NCBI GenBank assembly: GCA_947628715.1
Contig: CANRAW010000009.1
Location: forward strand, 1-49,221
Length of the DNA stretch: 49,221 nt
Reading direction: 5' to 3'
Origin: an uncultured Clostridia bacterium
GTDB lineage: Bacteria; Bacillota; Clostridia; TANB77; CAG-508
How positions within the stretch are numbered: the stretch's first letter is position 1; each line of letters opens with the position of its first letter. Position numbers and translations under genes: made by a program. Below the pieces are notes generated by a model. It ran no database searches and was not told the DNA's origin. It saw only the letters and a program-made list of their open reading frames with translations. Below, piece by piece: positions 9,490 through 18,499 of the stretch.

Positions 9490-9517
9490 ACAAAGAGTGC
9501 TTTATCAAAGCCTTTGT
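9490..9517 (+). ncRNA. Hairpin in the rpsB leader
   Basis: ACAAAG...CTTTGT (9490-9495 with 9512-9517) enclose a second stem GCTTT/AAAGC, giving a two-part hairpin in the transcribed leader about 50 bases before the rpsB ribosome binding site. Autoregulation by S2 is a possible role but is not shown by the sequence. Confidence 0.4.
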
Positions 9518-9566
9518 AGGTGTTTGAAGTCTTATGGATGTTAAAAACTAAAAGGAGGAATAAAAA

Positions 9567-10352
9567 ATGGCAGTAGTTGCAATGAAACAATTACTTGAAG
9601 CAGGTGTACATTTCGGACACCAAACAAGAAGATGGGATCCAAAGATGGCAGAATACATTTATCAAGCTAGAAATGGTATCCACATTATTGATTTACAAAA
9701 GGCATCTAAAAAAATAGATGAAGCTTATGCCTTTGTTAAAGAACAAGTAGAAGAAGGAGCATCAGTTCTATTTGTTGGAACAAAAAAACAAGCACAAGAG
9801 TGCATGAAGGAAGCAGCACTTTCTTGCGAAATGTTCTATGTTGACCAAAGATGGTTAGGTGGAATGCTTACAAACTTTGGAACAATAAGAAAAAGAGTAG
9901 AAAGACTAAAAAAACTTGAAACAATGCAAGAAGATGGAACATTTGATGTTCTACCAAAAAAAGAAGTTATGGGACTAAAAAAAGAAATGGAAAAACTTGA
10001 AAAGAACCTTGGCGGAATAAAAGAAATGGAAAAATTACCAGGAGTTATTTTTATAGTAGATCCTAAAAAAGAAAGAACAGCAATATTAGAAGCTAAAAAA
10101 TTAAAAATACCAGTAGTTGGTTTAGTTGATACAAACTGTAGCCCAGAAGACATTGACTATCCAATACCAGGAAACGATGATGCTATACGTTCTGTAAAAC
10201 TAATAGCAACAGTTATAGCTAATGCTGTTATAGAAGGAAAACAAGGAGAAGTAATGTCATTAGATGAACAAATGGCAGAAAATTCAGAAGAAGAAAAATC
10301 AATGGAGGAAGTTGTAGCAGAAGAAGCTACAGAAACTACATCAGAAGAATAA
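9567..10352 (+). CDS. rpsB: 30S ribosomal protein S2
   Basis: 261 residues. Clear S2 landmarks: [22 protein letters not shown] at the N-terminus, [24 protein letters not shown], and [23 protein letters not shown]. It ends in an acidic tail. A strong AAAGGAGGA site precedes the ATG. It pairs with tsf 24 bases downstream, the classic rpsB-tsf operon. It is presumably highly expressed, and it contains no in-frame CGG. Confidence 0.98.
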   Translation: MAVVAMKQLLEAGVHFGHQTRRWDPKMAEYIYQARNGIHIIDLQKASKKIDEAYAFVKEQVEEGASVLFVGTKKQAQECMKEAALSCEMFYVDQRWLGGMLTNFGTIRKRVERLKKLETMQEDGTFDVLPKKEVMGLKKEMEKLEKNLGGIKEMEKLPGVIFIVDPKKERTAILEAKKLKIPVVGLVDTNCSPEDIDYPIPGNDDAIRSVKLIATVIANAVIEGKQGEVMSLDEQMAENSEEEKSMEEVVAEEATETTSEE

Positions 10353-10376
10353 AAATAAGAGTGGAGGAAATAAATA

Positions 10377-11258
10377 ATGGTTACTGCAAATTTAGTTAAA
10401 GAGTTAAGAGAAAAAACTGGTGCAGGAATGATGGACTGCAAAAAAGTTTTAACTGAAACAGATGGAGATATGGAAAAAGCAGCTGAATTATTACGTGAAA
10501 GAGGAATCGCAAAAGCAGCTAAAAAATCAAGCAGAGTTGCAGCAGAAGGTTTAGTTGTAGCATGTATTTCAGAAGACGGAAAAACAGGAGCAGTAGTTGA
10601 AGTAAATGCAGAAACAGACTTCGTTGCAAAAAATGAAGAATTTAAAAATTTCGCAAATGATGTAGCAAATCAAGTTGTTAAAGAAAATCCAGCAAATGTA
10701 GAAGAACTACTTGCTCAAAAATGGATAAAAGATTCTAGTAAAACTGTATCAGAAGTTTTAACAGAAAAAATTGCTACAATTGGCGAAAATATGTCAATAA
10801 GAAGATTCGTAAGATTTACTTCAAATGGATTAGTAGAAAAATATATCCATGGAGAAGGAAAAATTGGAGTTTTAGTTTCTATGGAAGGCGGAAATACAGA
10901 ACTTGCAAAAGATATATGTATGCAAATTGCTGCAGCACGCCCAGAATATCTAACTAGAAATGATGTACCACAAGAAAGAGTTGCAAAAGAAATGGAAATT
11001 TTAAAAGCACAAGCTATAAATGAAGGAAAACCTGCAGAAATAGCAGAAAAAATGGTACAAGGCAGAATTGGAAAATTCTATGGAGAAATTTGTTTAGTAG
11101 ACCAAGTATTTGTAAAAGATGCAAATATGAAGGTTTCTGATTTGCTTTCTTCTAAAGGAGCAAAAGTTATTGAATTTGCTAGAATTGAAAGAGGCGAAGG
11201 AATAGAGAAAAAAGAAGAAAACTTTGCTGAAGAAGTTGCAAAACAGATTAAAGGTTAA
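10377..11258 (+). CDS. tsf: Elongation factor Ts
   Basis: 293 residues. Nucleotide exchange factor for EF-Tu. N-terminal UBA-like domain VKELREKTGAGMMDCKKVL, then the core motif VEVNAETDFVAKNEEF, then coiled-coil and C-terminal parts including KFYGEICLVDQVFVKD. Co-transcribed with rpsB and followed by a strong terminator. No in-frame CGG. Confidence 0.98.
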   Translation: MVTANLVKELREKTGAGMMDCKKVLTETDGDMEKAAELLRERGIAKAAKKSSRVAAEGLVVACISEDGKTGAVVEVNAETDFVAKNEEFKNFANDVANQVVKENPANVEELLAQKWIKDSSKTVSEVLTEKIATIGENMSIRRFVRFTSNGLVEKYIHGEGKIGVLVSMEGGNTELAKDICMQIAAARPEYLTRNDVPQERVAKEMEILKAQAINEGKPAEIAEKMVQGRIGKFYGEICLVDQVFVKDANMKVSDLLSSKGAKVIEFARIERGEGIEKKEENFAEEVAKQIKG

Positions 11259-11269
11259 AAAATTATTTT

Positions 11270-11300
11270 AGGGACTTGAATTTTTAAGTCCCTTTTTTTT
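11270..11300 (+). terminator. rpsB-tsf terminator
   Basis: AGGGACTT/AAGTCCCT stem followed by a run of eight or more T, 11 bases after the tsf stop. Confidence 0.9.
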
Positions 11301-11334
11301 AAGAAAAATAAAATATAAATAAAGGAGAAAAAGG

Positions 11335-12400
11335 ATGAAAGGATACTTAGTGCTAGAAAATGGAGAAATATTTGAAGGAGAAAGAATAGGAGCAGATAAA
11401 GATACATGCTTAGAAGTTGTATTTAATACATCAATGGCAGGATACTTAAAAGTATTCACAGACCCATCATATTCTTCACAAGGAGTTGTAATGACATATC
11501 CACTTATTGGAAATTATGGCGTTATACCAGAAGATACAGAATCAAAAAAAGTATGGGTAAGTGCAATATTTGTACACGAACTTGCAGAAAAAGCAAGCAA
11601 CTTTAGAAATGCCAAGGACCTAAACGAATATCTAATTGAAAATGATGTTCCAGGATTAAAAAATATCAATACAAGAAAATTAACAAAAATACTTAGAAAC
11701 AGTGGAACAATGAGAGGAAAAATAACCTCAGATATAACTAATAAGGCACAAATAATAGAAGAAATAAAGAAATTTAAACCAACAAACCTAGTACGGAATA
11801 GCATCTACAAAAAGACCATATATACAAGGAGAAGGAGACATAAAAATTGCATTATTAGATTTTGGATGCAAAGAAAATATAATAAGAGAGCTTGTAAAAA
11901 GAGACTGCACTGTATATGTTTACCCACAAGACACATCAGCAGAAAAAATACTTGAAAGTAAGCCAGAAGGAATCGTTTTATCAAATGGACCAGGAGATCC
12001 AGAAGACTGCAAAATAGGAATAGAGACAGTCAAAAACTTATATAAAGGAAATGTTCCAATACTTGGAATATGCCTAGGACATCAATTAATGGCACTAGCA
12101 ACAGGTTCAAGTACAGCAAAACTAAAATATGGGCATAGAGGTCCAAATCATCCAGTAAAAGATTTAAAAACAGATAAAGTATATATAACATCACAAAATC
12201 ACGGTTATTATGTTAAAGAAGAAAGTATAAATAAAGAAATAGCTGAAGTATCACATATTAATTTGAACGATGGAACAGTTGAAGGACTAAGATATAAAGG
12301 AAAAAAGATTTTCACAGTACAATTCCACCCAGAAGCATGTCCAGGTCCAGAAGATACATCATATATCTTCGACGAATTTTTAGAAATGGTTAGAAAATAA
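11335..12400 (+). CDS. carA: Carbamoyl-phosphate synthase small subunit, with one CGG +1 recoding site
   Basis: 354 residues with one site recoded, the usual length. Supplies ammonia from glutamine to CarB for pyrimidine and arginine synthesis. The N-terminal small-subunit domain runs to about residue 150. The glutamine amidotransferase domain follows: DFGCKENIIREL, LSNGPGDPED, the nucleophile motif GICLGHQLMALA, and VQFHPEACPGPEDT. The site (residue 154) is in N-L-V-G-I-A-S, between the domains. Without recoding the protein ends at 11955 and lacks the whole amidotransferase domain. carB follows 23 bases later. Confidence 0.96.
11794..11797 (+). other. CGGA +1 recoding site 10, carA residue 154
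   Basis: gta-CGG-aat in frame 0. Skipping C11794 gives N-L-V-G-I-A-S-T and then the intact amidotransferase domain. Frame 0 ends at 11955. Confidence 0.95.
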
Positions 12401-12423
12401 ATTTATATTAAGGAGTAATAATA

Positions 12424-15400
12424 ATGGGAAAAAATAAATCAATAAAAAAAGTATTAGTAATAGGCTCAGGACCAATTATAATAGGACAAGCAGCAGAATT
12501 TGACTATGCAGGAACACAAGCATGTGTTGAACTAAAAAAAGAGGGAATAGAAGTTGTGCTCGTAAACTCAAACCCTGCAACTATAATGACAGATAAAAAT
12601 ATGGCAGATAAAATATATATAGAACCATTAACAGTAAAAACAGTAAAAAAGATAATAGAAAAAGAAAAACCAGACAGTATTTTACCAAACCTTGGAGGAC
12701 AAACAGGATTAAATATTGCAATGGAACTTGCAGAACAAGGATACTTAAAACAAAACAACGTTAGATTACTTGGAACATCACCAGAGGGAATAAGAAATGC
12801 AGAAGATAGACAAGCATTTAAGGATATGATGGAAAGCATTGGCGAACCATGTATTGCAAGTAAAGTAGTAAATAATGTTGAAGATGCTGTTGCATTTTCT
12901 AGAGAAATTGGACTTCCAGTAATAGTAAGACCAGCATACACATTAGGTGGAACAGGAGGAGGAATAGCATATACAGAAGAACAATTGAGAGAAATAAGCT
13001 CTAATGGACTTCACTTGTCAAGAGTATGTCAAGTATTAATAGAAAAATGTATTTCAGGTTGGAAAGAAATTGAATACGAAGTAATTAGAGACTCAAAAGG
13101 AAACTGCATAACAGTATGTAATATGGAAAATATAAATCCAGTTGGAGTACATACAGGAGATAGCATCGTTGTTGCACCATCACAAACTCTTGCAGATAAA
13201 GAATATCAAATGCTTAGAACATCAGCAATAAAGATAATATCAGCATTAAAAATTGAAGGAGGATGCAATGTACAATTTGCATTAAACCCAAATAGCTTTG
13301 AATATGCCGTAATAGAAGTAAACCCTAGAGTTAGCCGTTCATCAGCATTAGCATCAAAAGCAACAGGTTATCCAATAGCAAAAGTTGCAACAAAAATTGC
13401 AATAGGATATACATTAGACGAAATAAAAAATGCGGTTACTGGAAAAACTTATGCTTGCTTTGAGCCAGTTTTAGACTATGTTGTAGTTAAAATACCAAAG
13501 TGGCCATTTAATAAATTCTTGACAGCAAGTAGAGAACTTGGAACACAAATGAAAGCAACAGGCGAAGTTATGGCAATTGCTCCAACACTTGAAGCAGGAC
13601 TTATGAAAGCGATTCGTTCACTAGAAGAAAATGTTGATAGCCTTATTTTACCAAAATTTGCAAGTTATACTGATGAACAAATAAGACAAGAATTAAAAAA
13701 TGTAAATAATGAAACTTTATGGGTAATTGCAGAAAACATAAGACGTGGTATGAAAATAGAACAAATACATGAGGCAACAACAATAGATGTATTCTTTATA
13801 AGCAAAATAAAAAATCTCGTTGATATGGAAGAAACACTTAAAACAAACAATATTACACCAGACATATTAAGAAAAGCAAAGGTCTATGGATATACAGATG
13901 CTGTTATATCTAGACTTTCAAAAATACCAGAGAGTGAAATTAAAAAATTAAGAAAAGAAAACAATATTATAGCAAACTTTAAAATGGTTGATACTTGTGC
14001 AGCAGAGTTTGATGCAGAAACACCATATTATTACTCAAGTTATGACGACGAAAATGAAGCAGAGGAAAAAACTAACAAGAAAAAAGTTGTTGTACTTGGC
14101 TCAGGTCCAATAAGAATAGGACAAGGAATAGAATTTGACTATTGCAGTGTACACTCAGTTTGGGCATTAAAGAAACATGGATACGAAACAATAATAGTAA
14201 ATAACAACCCTGAAACAGTAAGTACAGACTTTGATATTGCAGATAAACTATATTTTGAACCATTGACAAGAGAAGATGTCGAAAACATAATAAATGTAGA
14301 GAAACCTTATGGTGCAATTGTACAATTTGGAGGACAAACCGCCATAAAATTAACAAAAGCATTAAAAGATATGGGAGTAAAGATTCTTGGAACACAAGAA
14401 GAAGACATGGATAGAGCCGAAGACAGGGAATTATTTGATGAAGCATTAAACAAATGTAAAATATTAAGACCAAAGGGAAGCACTGTTTACACAGTCGAAG
14501 AAGCAATAAAAGTAGCAAACGAGCTAGAATACCCAGTATTAGTAAGACCATCTTATGTATTAGGTGGACAAGGCATGGCAATAGCTTATGATGATGCAGA
14601 AATTACAGAATTTATAAACGAAATAAATAAAACTGTACAAGAGCATCCAATACTTGTAGATAAATATATGCTAGGAAAAGAACTTGAGGTAGACGCAATT
14701 TGTGATGGAGAAGATATACTTATTCCAGGAATTATGGAACACCTAGAAAGAGCAGGCGTTCACTCAGGAGATAGTATATCAGTATATCCAACTCAACATA
14801 TATCAGAAGAGCATCAAGCAAAAATAATAGACTATACGGAAAAAATAGCAAAAGAATTACATGTAGTTGGAGTGCTTAATATTCAGTTTATTATATCAAA
14901 GGGAGAAGTTTATATAATTGAGGTAAATCCTCGTTCTAGTAGAACAGTACCTTATATAAGCAAAGTTACGAATCTTCCAGTAATTGACATTGCGACAAGA
15001 GTAATACTTGGCGAAAAATTAAAAGATATGGAATATGGAACAGGAATATATAAAAGAAGTGAATACATAGCAATAAAAATGCCAGTATTTTCATTTGAAA
15101 AAATAAAAAATGCAGATACTAGCCTTGGACCAGAAATGAAATCAACAGGCGAAGTTTTAGGTGTATCAAAGAACTTCTCAGACGCAATAGTAAAAGCATT
15201 TATTGCATCAGGAATTAATATACCAAAATCTGGCAATGTTTTAATAACAGTAAGAGATAAAGACAAAGAAGAAATGCTACCACTTGCAAGAAAATTATAT
15301 AATAAAGGATTTAATATATATGCTACAAAAGGAACTGCCACACTTCTAAAAAATAATGGAATAGATGCAATTGTTGTAGAGAAAATATGGGAAGGAGCAG

Positions 15401-15624
15401 AAAGCATACCAAATCTATTACAACTTGGCAAAATAAACTTTATAATTAATACACCAACAAGAGGAAAAGAATCAAATCGTGATGGATTTAAAATAAGAAG
15501 ACTTGCAGCTGAATCAAAGATTCCATGCTTTACATCATTAGATACAGCAAATGCTTTATATGATGCAATAGAAGATACAAAAACAGAAGAAGAACTTGAT
15601 ATTGTAGATATAACTGAAGTATAA
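12424..15624 (+). CDS. carB: Carbamoyl-phosphate synthase large subunit
   Basis: 1066 residues, full length. Two homologous ATP-grasp halves are visible, each opening with a nucleotide-binding motif: VLVIGSGPIIIGQAAEFDYAG near residue 10 and VVVLGSGPIRIGQGIEFDYC near residue 555. Each half has an ATP-grasp signature (VIRPAYTLGGTGGG and VLVRPSYVLGGQGM), and there is a C-terminal MGS-like regulatory domain (YATKGTATLLKNNG). It forms an operon with carA. Despite its length it has no in-frame CGG. Confidence 0.98.
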   Translation: MGKNKSIKKVLVIGSGPIIIGQAAEFDYAGTQACVELKKEGIEVVLVNSNPATIMTDKNMADKIYIEPLTVKTVKKIIEKEKPDSILPNLGGQTGLNIAMELAEQGYLKQNNVRLLGTSPEGIRNAEDRQAFKDMMESIGEPCIASKVVNNVEDAVAFSREIGLPVIVRPAYTLGGTGGGIAYTEEQLREISSNGLHLSRVCQVLIEKCISGWKEIEYEVIRDSKGNCITVCNMENINPVGVHTGDSIVVAPSQTLADKEYQMLRTSAIKIISALKIEGGCNVQFALNPNSFEYAVIEVNPRVSRSSALASKATGYPIAKVATKIAIGYTLDEIKNAVTGKTYACFEPVLDYVVVKIPKWPFNKFLTASRELGTQMKATGEVMAIAPTLEAGLMKAIRSLEENVDSLILPKFASYTDEQIRQELKNVNNETLWVIAENIRRGMKIEQIHEATTIDVFFISKIKNLVDMEETLKTNNITPDILRKAKVYGYTDAVISRLSKIPESEIKKLRKENNIIANFKMVDTCAAEFDAETPYYYSSYDDENEAEEKTNKKKVVVLGSGPIRIGQGIEFDYCSVHSVWALKKHGYETIIVNNNPETVSTDFDIADKLYFEPLTREDVENIINVEKPYGAIVQFGGQTAIKLTKALKDMGVKILGTQEEDMDRAEDRELFDEALNKCKILRPKGSTVYTVEEAIKVANELEYPVLVRPSYVLGGQGMAIAYDDAEITEFINEINKTVQEHPILVDKYMLGKELEVDAICDGEDILIPGIMEHLERAGVHSGDSISVYPTQHISEEHQAKIIDYTEKIAKELHVVGVLNIQFIISKGEVYIIEVNPRSSRTVPYISKVTNLPVIDIATRVILGEKLKDMEYGTGIYKRSEYIAIKMPVFSFEKIKNADTSLGPEMKSTGEVLGVSKNFSDAIVKAFIASGINIPKSGNVLITVRDKDKEEMLPLARKLYNKGFNIYATKGTATLLKNNGIDAIVVEKIWEGAESIPNLLQLGKINFIINTPTRGKESNRDGFKIRRLAAESKIPCFTSLDTANALYDAIEDTKTEEELDIVDITEV

Positions 15625-15637
15625 ATGATTTAATGAA

Positions 15638-15669
15638 AAGGTACTGATAAAAAATCAGTACCTTTTTTA
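15638..15669 (+). terminator. carAB terminator
   Basis: AAGGTACTGAT pairs with ATCAGTACCTT around five A, followed by a T run. Confidence 0.9.
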
Positions 15670-15689
15670 ACTTTTTACGCATTTAATAT

Positions 15690-15717
15690 TTGCAAAATGA
15701 GATATTTGTAATATAAT
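15690..15717 (+). promoter_or_regulatory. Candidate promoter of the glycosyltransferase gene
   Basis: TTGCAA (15690-15695), 16-bp spacer, TATAAT (15712-15717). A second TATAAT (15763-15768) lies nearer the gene but has a poor -35 box. Confidence 0.45.
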
Positions 15718-15798
15718 AATAATATTAATGAAAAATTAATATTAATTTAGGAAAAAATTTGATATAATGTAAACAAAAAAGAAAATGGAGATAATGCA

Positions 15799-17022
15799 AT
15801 GTTACTCATAAAAGAAATATTTAAGATAATAGATATATTAACAGTTGCCTATTTAATTTATTATGTTATAACAGGCTTTTTCATATTAAAAACAAAAAGA
15901 AAAATAAATGAGACAAGCGAAAAGCACAAATTTGCAATAATAATACCAGCTAGAAATGAAGAAAAGGTAATTGGAAATTTATTACAAAGTTTAAATAAAC
16001 AGAATTATCCAAAAGAGTTGTATGATATATATGTAGTTATTAATAATTGTACTGATAATACTAAAAAAATTGCACTTGAAAACAAAGCTAATATTATAGA
16101 GTGCAAAATGCCAATTGCATCAAAAGGAGCAGCACTACGAACAGCATTTGCAAAGTTAAATAGTTTAGAACATGAAGCATATATTATATTTGATGCCGAT
16201 AATATTACACACCCAGATTTCTTAAAAAATATGAATAATGCGTTAGCAGAAGGATATAAACTAGCACAAGGTTTTAGAGATAGTAAAAACCCATCAGACA
16301 CATGGATTTCAGGTTCATATTCATTACATTATTTAATTCATAATGTATTTTTAAACAAATCAAGGATGAATATAGAAAAATCAAGTTTCATAAATGGAAC
16401 AGGATTTATGATAACAAAAGAAGCATTAATAAAAAATGGATATAAAGCACATACACTAACAGAAGATATTGAAATGACAGTTAGATGTGCTATAAGTGAT
16501 GAAAAAATCGCATTTGTAGAAGATGCAATAACTTATGATGAACAACCTACGACATTTACAGAGAGCTGGAAACAGAGAAAAAGATGGTCTATTGGAACAG
16601 TACAATGTTGTAAGATATATTTTACAAAACTATTGCATTATGGAATAAAAAATGCAAGTTTTTCTTGTTTAGATGGTCTTATATTTTTAATATCACCATT
16701 AATACAATCTTTAGGACTAACATCATATATTGTTCATGCAATAATAGCAATTGTAAATGGAATAAATATAAATATTGCAAGTAAAATAATAACATTAATT
16801 TGCTGGTATTTGGTAAGTTTATGTATATCAATTTCTGCTATAAAATTTAGTAAAAAATCAATCAAACCATATTTAAAAGGTATATTTGCCTTACCATTAT
16901 TTGTATTATCTTGGATGCCAATAAATTTTATTGCATTTTTTATAAGAAAAAATAGATGGGAGAAAATAGAACATACAAAAGATATAACAATAGATAAAAT
17001 GTTAGAAGTAGATTATAAATAA
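15799..17022 (+). CDS. Membrane glycosyltransferase, GT2 family
   Basis: 407 residues. One N-terminal membrane helix (about 12-32), then a GT-A catalytic domain: FAIIIPARNEEKVI, the DxD-like FDADN (sugar-nucleotide and metal binding), TEDIE (catalytic base region) and QRKRWSIG (the QxxRW signature of processive GT2 enzymes), then several membrane helices at the C-terminus. The set is typical of polysaccharide or glycolipid synthases. Substrate cannot be read from sequence. A membrane protein gene begins within 14 bases of its stop. Confidence 0.85.
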   Translation: MLLIKEIFKIIDILTVAYLIYYVITGFFILKTKRKINETSEKHKFAIIIPARNEEKVIGNLLQSLNKQNYPKELYDIYVVINNCTDNTKKIALENKANIIECKMPIASKGAALRTAFAKLNSLEHEAYIIFDADNITHPDFLKNMNNALAEGYKLAQGFRDSKNPSDTWISGSYSLHYLIHNVFLNKSRMNIEKSSFINGTGFMITKEALIKNGYKAHTLTEDIEMTVRCAISDEKIAFVEDAITYDEQPTTFTESWKQRKRWSIGTVQCCKIYFTKLLHYGIKNASFSCLDGLIFLISPLIQSLGLTSYIVHAIIAIVNGININIASKIITLICWYLVSLCISISAIKFSKKSIKPYLKGIFALPLFVLSWMPINFIAFFIRKNRWEKIEHTKDITIDKMLEVDYK

Positions 17023-17035
17023 AATGGAGCAAAAA

Positions 17036-17728
17036 ATGCAAAGTAGAAATATAAAAATATTTAAAGTTATTCTTTTAATAATATTTATTTTAATAATGGT
17101 AATGCTCACAACTAGACTAATTCCTGTATTTAAAAGCATATCAACAGAAGAAGGAAGAAACGAGCTAAAAAATGAAATAGAGGATTTAGGGCTAGAAGGA
17201 GTATTTATAATAATTGGACTAATGGTAGTACAAATATTTTTACCAATCCTTCCCGGAGAACCTGTAGAAATATTAGCAGGGATGTCATTTGGTGCAATTG
17301 GCGGACTTATGGTAATATTTTTAGGCTCATTTTTAAGTAGTTTTATAATATTTTTTGCAGTTAGAAAATTCGGGAGAAATTTCATATATAGTTTTGTAGA
17401 AAAGGAAAAAATAGACAAAATAGAAAATAGCAAGTGGTTTGCAGATACAAAAAGAATAGATATAATACTTTTTATATTATTTTTTATACCAGGAACTCCA
17501 AAAGATTTATTTGTCTATTTAAGTGGCTTACTTCCAATAAAACCATTGAAATTCTTAATGATATCAACTTTTGCAAGGTTTCCTTCAATAATATCTTCAA
17601 CAATTGCAGGTAGCAATTTACTTGCAGGAAACTGGTTATTTATAATCATAACATATTTAATTACTTTTTTACTTGCAGGATTTTTCATATATTTATTAAA
17701 TAAAAAGAATAAACAAAGTATGATATAG
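17036..17728 (+). CDS. TVP38/TMEM64 (VTT domain) membrane protein
   Basis: About 230 residues with an N-terminal helix and several later membrane helices. The VTT/DedA-like region has LPGEPVEILAGMSFGAIGG and a later FFIPGTPKDLFVYLSGL. Family members are linked to lipid transport or scrambling in the membrane; the specific role is unknown. Two ATGs compete. The one at 17036 has a GGAG 7 bases upstream, which itself includes part of the ATG at 17024, so 17036 is preferred. Tightly coupled to the glycosyltransferase. Confidence 0.8.
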   Translation: MQSRNIKIFKVILLIIFILIMVMLTTRLIPVFKSISTEEGRNELKNEIEDLGLEGVFIIIGLMVVQIFLPILPGEPVEILAGMSFGAIGGLMVIFLGSFLSSFIIFFAVRKFGRNFIYSFVEKEKIDKIENSKWFADTKRIDIILFILFFIPGTPKDLFVYLSGLLPIKPLKFLMISTFARFPSIISSTIAGSNLLAGNWLFIIITYLITFLLAGFFIYLLNKKNKQSMI

Positions 17729-17744
17729 AAAGGGATGATAAAAA

Positions 17745-18476
17745 ATGAAAGAAACTAAAGCTCTCGTTATAGCAGCAATGGAGGATGTCGAATTAAACTA
17801 TATAAAAAAACAGCTTGAAAATTTGAAAAAAATAGAAGATAAAATTTGCACATTTTATGAAGGCATAATAAAAGGAGAAAATATCGTACTTTGTGAATCA
17901 AACGTAGGATTAATTAATACTGCAATGAGCTTAACTCATGCAATAGAAAAATACAAGCCTAAAGTAATAATAAATGAAGGAATTGCAGGCGGATGTGAAG
18001 AAACAATACATAAAAAAGAAATTATCATTGGTACACAAGCAATTAATATAACATCAATAGATACGACTAAGAAAAATAAAGGTGAAGGAATAGACATAGA
18101 AGGATATACTCTTGCAACATTTAAAAAGAACGACGATAATAATGAAGTAATAGAGCAAAAAGCAAATGAAAAATTAATTGAATTAGCAAAAAAGATTGCA
18201 GGCGAAGACAAAAAGATACATTTTGGCAAAATTGGTAGTGGAGATATTTGGAATAGACAAATTGATATGCTTTTAAAATTAAACAGAAAATATAAAATGT
18301 TATGTGAAGACATGGAAGCAATTTCAGTTTATACAATTGCAAACAAATATGAAATACCAGCAATATCAATAAAAGTTGTATCAGATAATATAGTATTAGG
18401 TGAAGAATATGAAAGAAACATTAGTGATATATCACAAATCTTCACAATAAAAATGATAGAAAGTTTAATAAAATAA
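17745..18476 (+). CDS. Nucleoside phosphorylase/hydrolase family protein (MTA/SAH nucleosidase-like)
   Basis: 243 residues with the phosphorylase/uridine-hydrolase fold. N-terminal VIAAMEDVE, a GIAGG loop, the substrate-binding CEDMEAISVYTIA, and IKVVSDN with the catalytic-type Asp. Closest by eye to 5'-methylthioadenosine/S-adenosylhomocysteine nucleosidase, which recycles SAM by-products, but futalosine hydrolase and other paralogues share these motifs. Ribosome binding site AAAGGGA, 16 bases after the VTT gene. Confidence 0.75.
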   Translation: MKETKALVIAAMEDVELNYIKKQLENLKKIEDKICTFYEGIIKGENIVLCESNVGLINTAMSLTHAIEKYKPKVIINEGIAGGCEETIHKKEIIIGTQAINITSIDTTKKNKGEGIDIEGYTLATFKKNDDNNEVIEQKANEKLIELAKKIAGEDKKIHFGKIGSGDIWNRQIDMLLKLNRKYKMLCEDMEAISVYTIANKYEIPAISIKVVSDNIVLGEEYERNISDISQIFTIKMIESLIK

Positions 18477-18499
18477 CTTAGAAAGGAAGGATAGCAAAA

